Assembly: GCF_031178195.1 (NCBI RefSeq)
Contig: NZ_JAPSJL010000001.1
Coordinates: 186,001 to 250,000, forward strand
Direction: 5' to 3'
Origin: Zhihengliuella sp.
Lineage (GTDB): Bacteria > Actinomycetota > Actinomycetes > Actinomycetales > Micrococcaceae
Length of the DNA stretch: 64,000 bases
Shown: positions 44,215 through 50,669 of the stretch, piece by piece
Layout of the letters: each line of letters begins with the position of its first letter
Numbering within the stretch: position 1 is the stretch's first letter
Position numbers and translations under genes: made by a program
The notes under the pieces: generated by a model
What the model was told of the DNA's origin: nothing
Databases searched by the model: none
What the model saw: only the letters and a program-made list of their open reading frames with translations

Positions 44215-44275
44215 TCATATACTAGTCCTCGCTCAGATCGAGGGCGCCTCGACAACTCGATGAGGAGTGGAACGC

Positions 44276-45478
44276 ATGCCGCAACTCGCCAACCGGCTCG
44301 AAAGGCTGGGGACCGAAACCGCCTTCAGCGTCGCCCAGGCCGCCGCCTCCTGGAAGGCGAAGGGGAACACCGTGTACCCCTTCCACCTCGGTGACATCAA
44401 CATCCCGACCGCACCGCACATCGTCGAGGCGATGAACCAGGCGATCGCCGACGGCTATACCGGCTACTGCCCCGGCCCCGGCATCCCCCAGTTGCGCGAG
44501 GCCCTGGCCGAGGACATCGGATCCCGCCGCGGCCTGAACTACACCGCGGACAACGTCGTCGTCATGACCGGCGGCAAGCCCGTCATCACCAAGTTCCTCC
44601 AGACCGTGATGAACCCGGGCCAGGAAGTGCTCTACCCCAACCCCGGCTTCCCGATCTACGAGTCCCAGATCGAGTACCTCGGCGGCACGGCCGTCCCGTA
44701 CGGCTACCTGCCCACCGAGTCCGGCTTCGCCATCGACATCGAGAAGATCCGCGCCTCGATCACCGAGAAGACCGTCGCGATCATCTACAACGACCTGCAG
44801 AACCCCATCTCCGCGGAGTCGACCGACGAGGAGCGCGAGGCCGTCGCGCAGCTCGCCCAGGAGCACAACCTCTGGGTGCTGTCCGACGAGGCCTACTTCG
44901 AGACCCGCTACGAGGGCTCGTCCAAGTCGATCGCCGCGCTCCCGGGCATGGCCGAGCGGACCGTCATCCTCTACACCTTCAGCAAGAAGTTCGCGATGAC
45001 CGGTTCGCGCCTCGGCTGCGCCGTCGCGCCGCTGGAGATCGCCAACGTCATGAGCAAGCTCAACACCAACGACGAGTCCTGCACCACGCACTACGTGCAG
45101 TGGGCCGGCATCGCCGCCCTGCGCGGCCCCCAGGAGCCCGTCCAGGAGATGCTGGAGACGCTCAAGGAGCGGCGCGACGTCGCCTGCGAGATCCTCAACG
45201 CGATCCCGGGCTTCTCCGTCGCCGTGCCGCAGTCGACCTTCTACCTGTTCCCCGACGTCACGGAGGCCATGGAGCGGAAGGGCTTCACCGCCGTCGGCGA
45301 CTTCGCCACCGCGGCACTGGAGGCCACCGGCGTCTCCTTCTGCACCCGCGAGCACTTCGGCCGCCGCCTGCCCGACGAGGACCGGCAGTACATCCGCCTG
45401 GCCTACTCGGGCATCGAGACGGACGCGATCCGCGAGGGCCTCGGCCGGCTGCGGGAATGGATCGAGGAGGCAGCATGA
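44276..45478 (+). CDS. PLP-dependent class I/II aminotransferase
   Basis: 400 residues from the ATG at 44276, seven bases after GAGGAG. Fold-type I motifs: YTGYCPGPGIPQLREALAEDI, VVVMTGGKPVITKFLQTVM, YPNPGFPIYESQIEYLGG, SDEAYFETRYEG (PLP Asp and Tyr) and the PLP lysine in LYTFSKKFAMTGSRLG near residue 240. It makes a 2-oxo acid that the co-transcribed dehydrogenase (4-bp overlap) could reduce. The IYNDLQNPISAES segment has Gln where many relatives have a PxNPTG motif (NLQNPI-type), hinting at an unusual amino acid substrate. Confidence 0.88.
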   Translation: MPQLANRLERLGTETAFSVAQAAASWKAKGNTVYPFHLGDINIPTAPHIVEAMNQAIADGYTGYCPGPGIPQLREALAEDIGSRRGLNYTADNVVVMTGGKPVITKFLQTVMNPGQEVLYPNPGFPIYESQIEYLGGTAVPYGYLPTESGFAIDIEKIRASITEKTVAIIYNDLQNPISAESTDEEREAVAQLAQEHNLWVLSDEAYFETRYEGSSKSIAALPGMAERTVILYTFSKKFAMTGSRLGCAVAPLEIANVMSKLNTNDESCTTHYVQWAGIAALRGPQEPVQEMLETLKERRDVACEILNAIPGFSVAVPQSTFYLFPDVTEAMERKGFTAVGDFATAALEATGVSFCTREHFGRRLPDEDRQYIRLAYSGIETDAIREGLGRLREWIEEAA

Positions 45479-46434
45479 GCCGCGTCGTCGTCACCGGACG
45501 CATCCCGGAAGCCGCACTCGAGAAGCTCCGCGCCGAGCACGAGGTCGATGCCTGGACCGGACAGGAGTCGATCGACCGCGACGAGCTGCTGCGCCGCGTG
45601 GCGGGAGCAGATGCCATCGTCAGCCTGCTGACCGAGCGGATCGACGGCGAGCTGCTCGACGCCGCAGGGCCGCAGCTCCGTGTGGTCGCCAACGTGGCGG
45701 TGGGCTACGACAACATCGACGTCCCGGCGTGCCGGGAACGCGACGTCGTCGCCACCAACACGCCCGGCGTGCTCACCGAGGCCACGGCCGACATCGCGTT
45801 CGGCCTCATCCTCACGGCCACGCGCCGACTGGGCGAGGGCGAGCGGCTGATCCGCTCCGGCACCCCGTGGAAGTGGGGCATGTTCTTCCTCCTGGGCAGC
45901 AGCCTGCAGGGCAAGACCCTCGGGGTGGTCGGCATGGGCGGGATCGGCCAGGCCACCGCGCGCCGGGCCAAGGCGTTCGGCATGGAGGTCGTCTACCAGT
46001 CGCGCAGCGAGATCGATCCGGCCGTTGCGGAGGAACTCGGTGCCCGCCGCGTGGAGCTCGACGAGCTCCTGAGCGTGTCCGACGTCGTCTCCCTGCACTG
46101 CCCCTACGGGCCGGCCACGCACCACCTGATCGGGGCCGAGCAGCTCGCCGCCATGAAGGAGTCCGCCTACCTGGTCAACACCGCGCGCGGGCCGATCATC
46201 GACGAGGAGGCGCTGGCCGCCGCGCTCCGCGCCGGGCTGATCGCCGGGGCCGGGCTGGACGTGTACGAGCACGAGCCCCGCGTGCATCCGGACCTGCTGG
46301 ACCTGGACAACGTGGCCCTGGTGCCGCACCTGGGCTCGGCGACGGTCGAGACGCGGACCGCGATGGCGACGCTCGCCGCCGACAACGCACTCGCGGTACT
46401 CGCTCGCGAGGAGCCGCCGACGCCGATCCGCTGA
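45475..46434 (+). CDS. D-2-hydroxyacid dehydrogenase (glyoxylate/hydroxypyruvate reductase family)
   Basis: 319 residues; the start ATG overlaps the aminotransferase stop. It has the NAD(P) motif LGVVGMGGIGQATARRAKAFGM near residue 150, VANVAVGYDNIDVPACRERDV near 75, the catalytic Arg in LVNTARGPIIDEEAL near 230, the Glu in DVYEHEPRVHP near 262 and the His in LVPHLGSATVETR near 283. It should reduce a 2-oxo acid such as glyoxylate, hydroxypyruvate or the product of the aminotransferase. It is followed by a strong terminator. Confidence 0.92.
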   Translation: MSRVVVTGRIPEAALEKLRAEHEVDAWTGQESIDRDELLRRVAGADAIVSLLTERIDGELLDAAGPQLRVVANVAVGYDNIDVPACRERDVVATNTPGVLTEATADIAFGLILTATRRLGEGERLIRSGTPWKWGMFFLLGSSLQGKTLGVVGMGGIGQATARRAKAFGMEVVYQSRSEIDPAVAEELGARRVELDELLSVSDVVSLHCPYGPATHHLIGAEQLAAMKESAYLVNTARGPIIDEEALAAALRAGLIAGAGLDVYEHEPRVHPDLLDLDNVALVPHLGSATVETRTAMATLAADNALAVLAREEPPTPIR

Positions 46435-46447
46435 TCTAGGTCGGCAC

Positions 46448-46503
46448 ACGACGCCGCTGCCGGTCCGAACGCCACTGGGCGCTCGGGCCGGCAGCGGCGT
46501 CGT
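46448..46503 (+). terminator. Terminator after the 2-hydroxyacid dehydrogenase gene
   Basis: Perfect 16-bp stem ACGACGCCGCTGCCGG / CCGGCAGCGGCGTCGT around a 24-nt loop, followed by TGTGTCG, 13 bp after the stop codon. Confidence 0.8.
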
Positions 46504-46547
46504 TGTGTCGATGCCCACAACGATGACGAAATCGCTGCATTTAAGCT

Positions 46548-46562
46548 GAAACTTCAAGTTCC
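46548..46562. promoter_or_regulatory. Small palindrome upstream of the DoxX gene
   Basis: GAAACTTCAAGTTCC is a near-perfect dyad (AACTT-C-AAGTT core) 19 bp before the DoxX start. It resembles operators of MarR-like redox regulators in form, but no regulator gene is adjacent. Confidence 0.3.
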
Positions 46563-46581
46563 GACTGATGCACTTGTACCC

Positions 46582-47022
46582 ATGACCAACACAGCTTCCA
46601 CCGCATCCACTGCAGGGCGCCTGCTCCTGCGCGTCGTCGTCGGCTTCATCTTCGTGGCCCACGGCTGGCAGAAGTTCAGCCAGTTCACCATCGCGGGCAC
46701 TACCGAGTCCTTCGCCCAGATGGGCGTCCCCGCGGCGGAGATCGCGGCGCCCTTCGTGGCCGGCCTCGAGCTGGTGGGCGGCGCGCTGCTGATCCTCGGG
46801 CTGCTGACCCGCCCCGTCGGCGTCCTGCTGGCTCTGAACATGCTGGTCGCCCTGGTGCAGGTGCACCTGAGCGCCGGCGTCTTCGTCAGCGACGGTGGCT
46901 ACGAGCTGGTGCTGCTCCTCGGCGCCGGTGCCGCCGCGATCGCCCTCCTCGGTGCCGGCCGTGCCTCGCTCGACGCCGCACTCTTCGGCCGCCGCCAGGG
47001 AGCGCTCGCGAAGCTCGCCTAG
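46582..47022 (+). CDS. DoxX-family membrane protein
   Basis: 146 residues, four membrane helices, with the DoxX pattern GRLLLRVVVGFIFVAHGWQKF at the start, FVAGLELVGGALLILGLLTRPVG, and an AlaGly-rich last helix. DoxX proteins are small quinone- or thiol-redox-associated membrane proteins. Sulfur oxidation is known only for the archaeal namesake. No good ribosome binding site precedes the ATG. It is monocistronic between two terminators. Confidence 0.88.
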   Translation: MTNTASTASTAGRLLLRVVVGFIFVAHGWQKFSQFTIAGTTESFAQMGVPAAEIAAPFVAGLELVGGALLILGLLTRPVGVLLALNMLVALVQVHLSAGVFVSDGGYELVLLLGAGAAAIALLGAGRASLDAALFGRRQGALAKLA

Positions 47023-47069
47023 CCTCATCGTTCACTCGATCGCTCGCTCATGAGCGCTCAGTAGTCCCG

Positions 47070-47112
47070 AGAGCATCGGGCGCCGGCCATGACGGCCCGC
47101 GCCCGGTGCTCT
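47070..47112 (+). terminator. Terminator between the DoxX and flavodoxin-like genes
   Basis: Long stem AGAGCAT-CGGGCG-CCGGCC pairing with GGCC-CGCGCCCG-GTGCTCT, followed on the plus strand by CTTGTCTTCTCCTCTCC. It ends the DoxX transcript and may also serve the convergent gene. Confidence 0.75.
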
Positions 47113-47139
47113 CTTGTCTTCTCCTCTCCTTCGAGGGCC

Positions 47140-47760
47140 TTACCCCTCGCCGCCGTCCGCGGGATACGGGTGACCACGCAGCAGACGGGCCAGGTGGACG
47201 GCATTGCGGGCCGCGCCCGCCGTCGTCGAGGCCACGGCCTCTGGGACCTCCTCGAGGTCCTGGTAGTCCACGCTCTGCATGGCCTCGCCAACCCAGTAGG
47301 TGCCCGCCTGCGCCGGGACGGTGAAGCCGACGTCGCTGAGGGCCTGCGTCAGGTCGGCGATGGTCTTGTGGGCGCCGTCCTCGTTGCCGACGACGGCGAC
47401 GATCGCCGTCTTGTCGTACATGATCGGCCGGCCCCGGTCATCGGTCTCGGAGAGTTCGGCGTCCAGACGTTCGAGGACCCGCTGGGCCACGCTGCTGGGA
47501 TGCCCCAGCCAGATGGGGGTGGCGATCACCAGGATGTCCGCGTCCAGGACCTGCCGGCGGATCGCCGGCCACTGATCGCCGGCACCCATGTCCGTCTTCA
47601 CGCCCGGTCGCACGTCATGGTCCACCACCCGGACGGAGGACGTGCGCACGCCGTGCCGCTCCAGCGCCTCGAGGACGCGGCGACCCATCAACTCGCTGCT
47701 GGACGGAGCCGGCGACGGCGTCAATGTGCAGACCAGGGCGAGGGCTGAGAGTTCGGGCAT
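47140..47760 (-). CDS. Flavodoxin/NAD(P)H-dependent FMN reductase-like protein
   Basis: 206 residues from the ATG at 47760 behind AAGGAGAT. It has a flavodoxin-like fold: LALVCTLTPSPAPSSSELMGRRVL (FMN phosphate loop, TxxPxxxSS), ADILVIATPIWLGHPSSVAQRVLERLD (the TPIW flavin contact) and IVAVVGNEDGAHKTIADL. This is the NADPH:FMN reductase/WrbA-like group. It likely acts as a cytoplasmic quinone or flavin reductase in redox protection. It is convergent with DoxX. Confidence 0.88.
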   Translation of the reverse strand: MPELSALALVCTLTPSPAPSSSELMGRRVLEALERHGVRTSSVRVVDHDVRPGVKTDMGAGDQWPAIRRQVLDADILVIATPIWLGHPSSVAQRVLERLDAELSETDDRGRPIMYDKTAIVAVVGNEDGAHKTIADLTQALSDVGFTVPAQAGTYWVGEAMQSVDYQDLEEVPEAVASTTAGAARNAVHLARLLRGHPYPADGGEG

Positions 47761-47945
47761 GGCTGATCTCCTTCAGGCGTGGCGCGTTCCGGCCGGATGC
47801 GGCCCACGCTAGGCCTCCCGGGAGCCCCTGTGAACACCTCGGACACGACCGGAACCCGGCAATGCCTACTTTCTCGTCACCCTTCGCTCACCACGTGGCG
47901 AGAGAAAGTTGAAACCTCTGCTACCCGCGATTAAAGAGAGGAAGC

Positions 47946-47972
47946 GCCTCCGGTCGCTAGTCGACCGGAGGC
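47946..47972 (-). terminator. Terminator of the small-gene pair
   Basis: Perfect 11-bp stem GCCTCCGGTCG / CGACCGGAGGC with a 5-nt loop. On the minus strand it is followed by GCTTCCTCTCTTTAA. It lies 18 bp after the stop codon at 47991. Confidence 0.8.
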
Positions 47973-47990
47973 CCTCCGGGGCGAGGGAGG

Positions 47991-48110
47991 TCACCCCTTT
48001 CCCAATATCGAACCCGCTTTCGACTTCGCCGACTTACTTGATGAATCAGAAGCCAGCTTCTTGCCCGCGTCGCTCAAGCTCTTCTTCGATGGCTTCGCAC
48101 TCTTACCCAT
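47991..48110 (-). CDS. Small Lys/Ser-rich protein (39 residues)
   Basis: Reads from an ATG at 48110, eight bases after GGAGGTGAT, a near-ideal ribosome binding site. The sequence is MGKSAKPSKKSLSDAGKKLA, then Ser/Lys repeats ending in AGSILGKG. The pattern KPSKxxxSxAGKxL...KxxAGxxLG is one I have seen in short conserved hypothetical proteins of many bacteria, apparently without a known function. It is very basic and probably disordered. It follows the 50-residue CxxC protein by about 40 bp in the same orientation and shares its terminator, so the two form an operon. Confidence 0.7.
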   Translation of the reverse strand: MGKSAKPSKKSLSDAGKKLASDSSSKSAKSKAGSILGKG

Positions 48111-48149
48111 CCCATATCACCTCCCACACGATCGGCTATTGTCGAACGG

Positions 48150-48302
48150 CTACCGACCAGCGCAGCTCTTGCACAGTCGATAGCCACCTGTTCCGGACGC
48201 ACGGTTCCGGAAGGGGATCTGCTGCCCGGTAGGGCAGTCGTTATAAACATGATGGACATCCGGATCGCTCGGATTTGTTGAGTGGTACGCGCTAACACGC
48301 AT
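48150..48302 (-). CDS. Small zinc-ribbon-like protein (50 residues)
   Basis: Starts at an ATG (48302) behind a perfect AAGGAGG. It contains YHSTNPSDPDVHHVYNDCP, an IPFRNRASGTGGY turn, and a C-terminal GYRLCKSCAG. Cys and His placement (HH...C and CxxC) suggests one zinc site. I recall similar 50-residue proteins as conserved hypotheticals of actinobacteria. The context (co-transcribed basic peptide, strong translation signals) suggests an abundant small protein. A longer frame from 48347 lacks a ribosome binding site. A GACCACA-GTTT-TGTGGTC dyad (48322-48339) lies just upstream and could be an operator or leader hairpin. Confidence 0.7.
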   Translation of the reverse strand: MRVSAYHSTNPSDPDVHHVYNDCPTGQQIPFRNRASGTGGYRLCKSCAGR

Positions 48303-48525
48303 GTGATCCTCCTTCAATCGGGACCACAGTTTTGTGGTCTCGATCACCGTAGCGATCGCCTCTCACATTTTGGCTCCGCCTGCCTGCGGAAATGGGATTC
48401 ATCGAGAACCAAAGTGCGTCACGCCGTTTCAGGAACACTTCTGGACCACGCGCATGAACGCATGAGCAGTAAGCATCTCCACAGAGGATCCGGCGACGCC
48501 TACCGAACCCGGAGCGGTGGGCGCG

Positions 48526-49254
48526 TCAGCCGACGATGCTGCCCAGCGCCGTCGTACCCCAGAAGGCCGAGGCGCCGATGACGAGGGCGAAGCCCGTCAG
48601 CCACACGAAGGACGGCACCCCGCTCATGCGGGAGAGCAGGTAGGCGTCCGAGTCCCGGCGATCGCCGCGCCCACCGTGGACGGCGGCGACCTTGAACCAG
48701 TCGCGCACCGCGCCGACCAGCAGCGCGATCCCCAGGACCAGCACGACGACGCCCACGTTCGCCGGCGGCAGGAACACCACCAGGGCCTGCGCGACGGCGG
48801 CGCAGACCAGGGCGATCAGCATGCCCCAGCCGTTGCGGATGAACAGCAGCGAGACCAGCAGCAGGGCCGCCCCGAGGGAGAGCGCGGCGCCCGCCCAGCC
48901 GGCCGAGGCCGCCCAGATCATCAGGGCGCCTGCAACCGCCGGGGCCGGATAGCCCCAGAAACCGGACCAGACGCTGCCCACCGTGCCGCGCCCGGCGCTG
49001 ATCATCTCACCCGAGTGATCCAGACGCAGCCGGATCCCCCGCACCACACGTCCGGTCATCAGGGCAGCGAGGGCGTGACCGAGCTCGTGCACGAACGTCA
49101 CGTAGAGGCCGAACCAGCGCCACGTCGCCCGCGGGATGGACAGCGCCGCCGCGACCACGACGACGATCACCACCGGCTGCGTCTCCAGCTGCAGGGGCGC
49201 CCCCTGGGCGAAGCCGTCGCGGAGCGCCTGCCACCATTGCTCGATTCCTGTCAT
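48526..49254 (-). CDS. M50-type zinc metallopeptidase-like membrane protein
   Basis: 242 residues from an ATG at 49254 (an ATG at 49263 is also possible). Several membrane helices and the metallopeptidase motif FVHELGHALAAL (HExxH) lie within helix 2, near residue 65. Its length and the absence of PDZ or CBS domains match small actinobacterial M50 proteins annotated as DUF/M50 peptidase. Their substrates are unknown; the second metal-ligand motif (NxxPxxxxD) is not obvious. It is divergent from the DUF4396 gene. Confidence 0.8.
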   Translation of the reverse strand: MTGIEQWWQALRDGFAQGAPLQLETQPVVIVVVVAAALSIPRATWRWFGLYVTFVHELGHALAALMTGRVVRGIRLRLDHSGEMISAGRGTVGSVWSGFWGYPAPAVAGALMIWAASAGWAGAALSLGAALLLVSLLFIRNGWGMLIALVCAAVAQALVVFLPPANVGVVVLVLGIALLVGAVRDWFKVAAVHGGRGDRRDSDAYLLSRMSGVPSFVWLTGFALVIGASAFWGTTALGSIVG

Positions 49255-49400
49255 CACGGCCATCACCCTAGGCGGCAAAGCTGTGGCCGGGCTCGGCGCC
49301 GGGGCACCCGGCACTCGGCGGTGATCGCAGACCCCGGGGAGTCCGAAGGTCTGAACACTCTTGACACGGACCCGAATTCGAGAGACTTTGTACATGTCAA

Positions 49401-49417
49401 ATACCCCCTAGGGGTAT
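49401..49417. promoter_or_regulatory. CsoR/RcnR-like metal-repressor operator
   Basis: ATACCCC-CTA-GGGGTAT is a perfect 17-bp dyad, 19 bp before the DUF4396 start. It has the C-tract/G-tract form recognised by CsoR/RcnR/FrmR-family repressors. A TTGACA lies at 49361, though no good -10 is at standard spacing. It suggests induction by copper or a related signal; no csoR gene is in the window. Confidence 0.6.
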
Positions 49418-49435
49418 ATCGCGACAGGAGGTCTC

Positions 49436-49990
49436 ATGGATTCGCGCAATTCATTGGCGGCGAGCGCCACACTGCACTGCCTCACCGGGTGCGCCATCGG
49501 CGAGATCCTCGGCCTCATGATCGGCACGGCCGCGGGGTTCTCGACCGCAGCGACGATCGCGCTGGCCGTCACCCTCGCCTTCTTCTTCGGGTACCTGCTC
49601 TCCGTCATCCCGATCCTGCAGAGCGGAGCGGGATTCCGGGTCGCCGTCAGGGTGGTGCTTCTTGCGGACACCCTCTCCATCGCGACGATGGAGATCGTCG
49701 ACAACGCGGTGATGGCGCTGATCCCAGGAGCCATGCACGCCGGGCTCGTCAACCCCGTCTTCTGGTTGGGCATGATGATCGCACTGGCGGTGGCCTTCGC
49801 AGCGGCCTTTCCCGTCAACCGGTACCTGATCGCCCGCGGCAAGGGCCACGCCCTCATGCACGAGTACCACGAGTACCACGACGACCACGAACGCCACGAA
49901 GGCCACGAAGGCCACGAAGGCCACGAAGGCCACGAAGGCCACGACCATGATGACGGCACGGGGGAGCACCACCGAAAGGACCAGTCATGA
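49436..49990 (+). CDS. DUF4396 membrane protein with a histidine-repeat tail
   Basis: 184 residues, with AGGAGG before the ATG. Four membrane helices carry the DUF4396 pattern: ATLHCLTGCAIGEILGLMIG in helix 1 (conserved HCxxGCxxGE), then FFGYLLSVIPIL, ADTLSIATMEIVDNAVM (DTxSI...E..DN) and VNPVFWLGMMIALAVAF. The C-terminal 50 residues are cytoplasmic or external and extremely His/Glu-rich, including five HEG repeats. With the CsoR-like operator upstream, a role in copper (or other soft metal) handling is plausible, as DUF4396 genes often neighbour copper genes. The next small gene overlaps by 4 bp. Confidence 0.85.
   Translation: MDSRNSLAASATLHCLTGCAIGEILGLMIGTAAGFSTAATIALAVTLAFFFGYLLSVIPILQSGAGFRVAVRVVLLADTLSIATMEIVDNAVMALIPGAMHAGLVNPVFWLGMMIALAVAFAAAFPVNRYLIARGKGHALMHEYHEYHDDHERHEGHEGHEGHEGHEGHDHDDGTGEHHRKDQS
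49895..49939 (+). repeat. Five tandem CACGAAGGC units encoding (HEG)5
   Basis: Five exact 9-bp units inside the DUF4396 gene encode His-Glu-Gly repeats. Identical DNA units imply recent slippage expansion; copy number may vary among strains. The repeat is in frame and fits a metal-binding tail. Confidence 0.9.
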
Positions 49991-50118
49991 ACACCAAGAT
50001 CCTCGCGGCCGGCGTCGTCGGCTTCCTGCTCGGCGGGCTCGTGGTCTCCATCGCAGCCCAGCTGGAGGAACCGGCGCACGGCGAACCGGCCGGCATCCAC
50101 CAGCCGCTCGGCGGCTGA
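49987..50118 (+). CDS. Small single-helix membrane protein (43 residues) coupled to DUF4396
   Basis: The ATG overlaps the DUF4396 stop codon (ATGA) and is preceded by AAAGGA. The product has one hydrophobic helix (ILAAGVVGFLLGGLVVSIAA) followed by a short hydrophilic tail with two His (EEPAHGEPAGIHQPLGG). The coupling and histidines suggest a partner of the DUF4396 protein, perhaps in metal handling. No family was recognised. Confidence 0.7.
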   Translation: MNTKILAAGVVGFLLGGLVVSIAAQLEEPAHGEPAGIHQPLGG

Positions 50119-50165
50119 CTCGCGGCGGCGCGAGCACGGAGACGCGGAGTCTCGGGGTCTGCGCG

Positions 50166-50618
50166 TCAGCGCCCCTGCGACGACGCCTTCGTCAGGTCCT
50201 CCGCGAGCATCACCAGGATGCCGCTGGGCCCGCGGACGTAGGTGAGCTTGTAGACGTCCCCATAAGTAGCGACGCCCCGGAGCGGGTGGCAGCCGTGCCG
50301 GGCCGCGATCTCGAGCGCCGCATCGATGCTGTCCACCGAGAAGGCGACCCGGTGCATGCCGATCTCGTTCGGGAGGGTCGGCTCGGTCTCGATCGCCTCC
50401 GGGTGGAGGTACTCGAACAGCTCCAGGCGACCCTGGCCGTCCGGGGTCTGCAGCATCGCGATCTTCGCGTGGTTCCCGTCGAGTCCGACGGCGGTGTCAG
50501 CCCACTCGCCGCTGACGGTGTCCCGGCCGAGGACCGTGAGCCCCAAGTCGGTGAAGAAGGCGATCGCGGCCTCGATGTCGCGGACGGCGATGCCGACGTT
50601 CTCCAGTCTGATGGCCAT
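50166..50618 (-). CDS. VOC-superfamily (glyoxalase/bleomycin-resistance) protein
   Basis: 150 residues from the ATG at 50618, with TAGCAT seven bases upstream in place of a Shine-Dalgarno. Two beta-alpha-beta-beta-beta modules are visible: RLENVGIAVRDIEAAIAFFTDLGL ... AMLQTPDGQGRLELFEY, and MHRVAFSVDSIDAALEIAARHG ... LTYVRGPSGILVMLAEDL. Metal-ligand-like E residues sit at LELFEY and after ILVML; the first position is not the His of glyoxalase I. The substrate is unknown. It is divergent from the glutaminase gene with only 51 bp between starts. Confidence 0.85.
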   Translation of the reverse strand: MAIRLENVGIAVRDIEAAIAFFTDLGLTVLGRDTVSGEWADTAVGLDGNHAKIAMLQTPDGQGRLELFEYLHPEAIETEPTLPNEIGMHRVAFSVDSIDAALEIAARHGCHPLRGVATYGDVYKLTYVRGPSGILVMLAEDLTKASSQGR

Positions 50619-50669
50619 GCGCCGCATGCTACCGAGCCGGGGCCTCCGGGTCACCAGTACGCTCGGAGC

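Noticed and set aside
48303-48347. Longer start (65 residues) for the small zinc-ribbon-like protein
   Set aside because: No ribosome binding site at 48347, whereas a perfect AAGGAGG precedes the ATG at 48302.
49895-49939. Short tandem repeats considered as a CRISPR-like array
   Set aside because: Nine-base units without spacers, in frame within a membrane-protein gene; coding repeat expansion.
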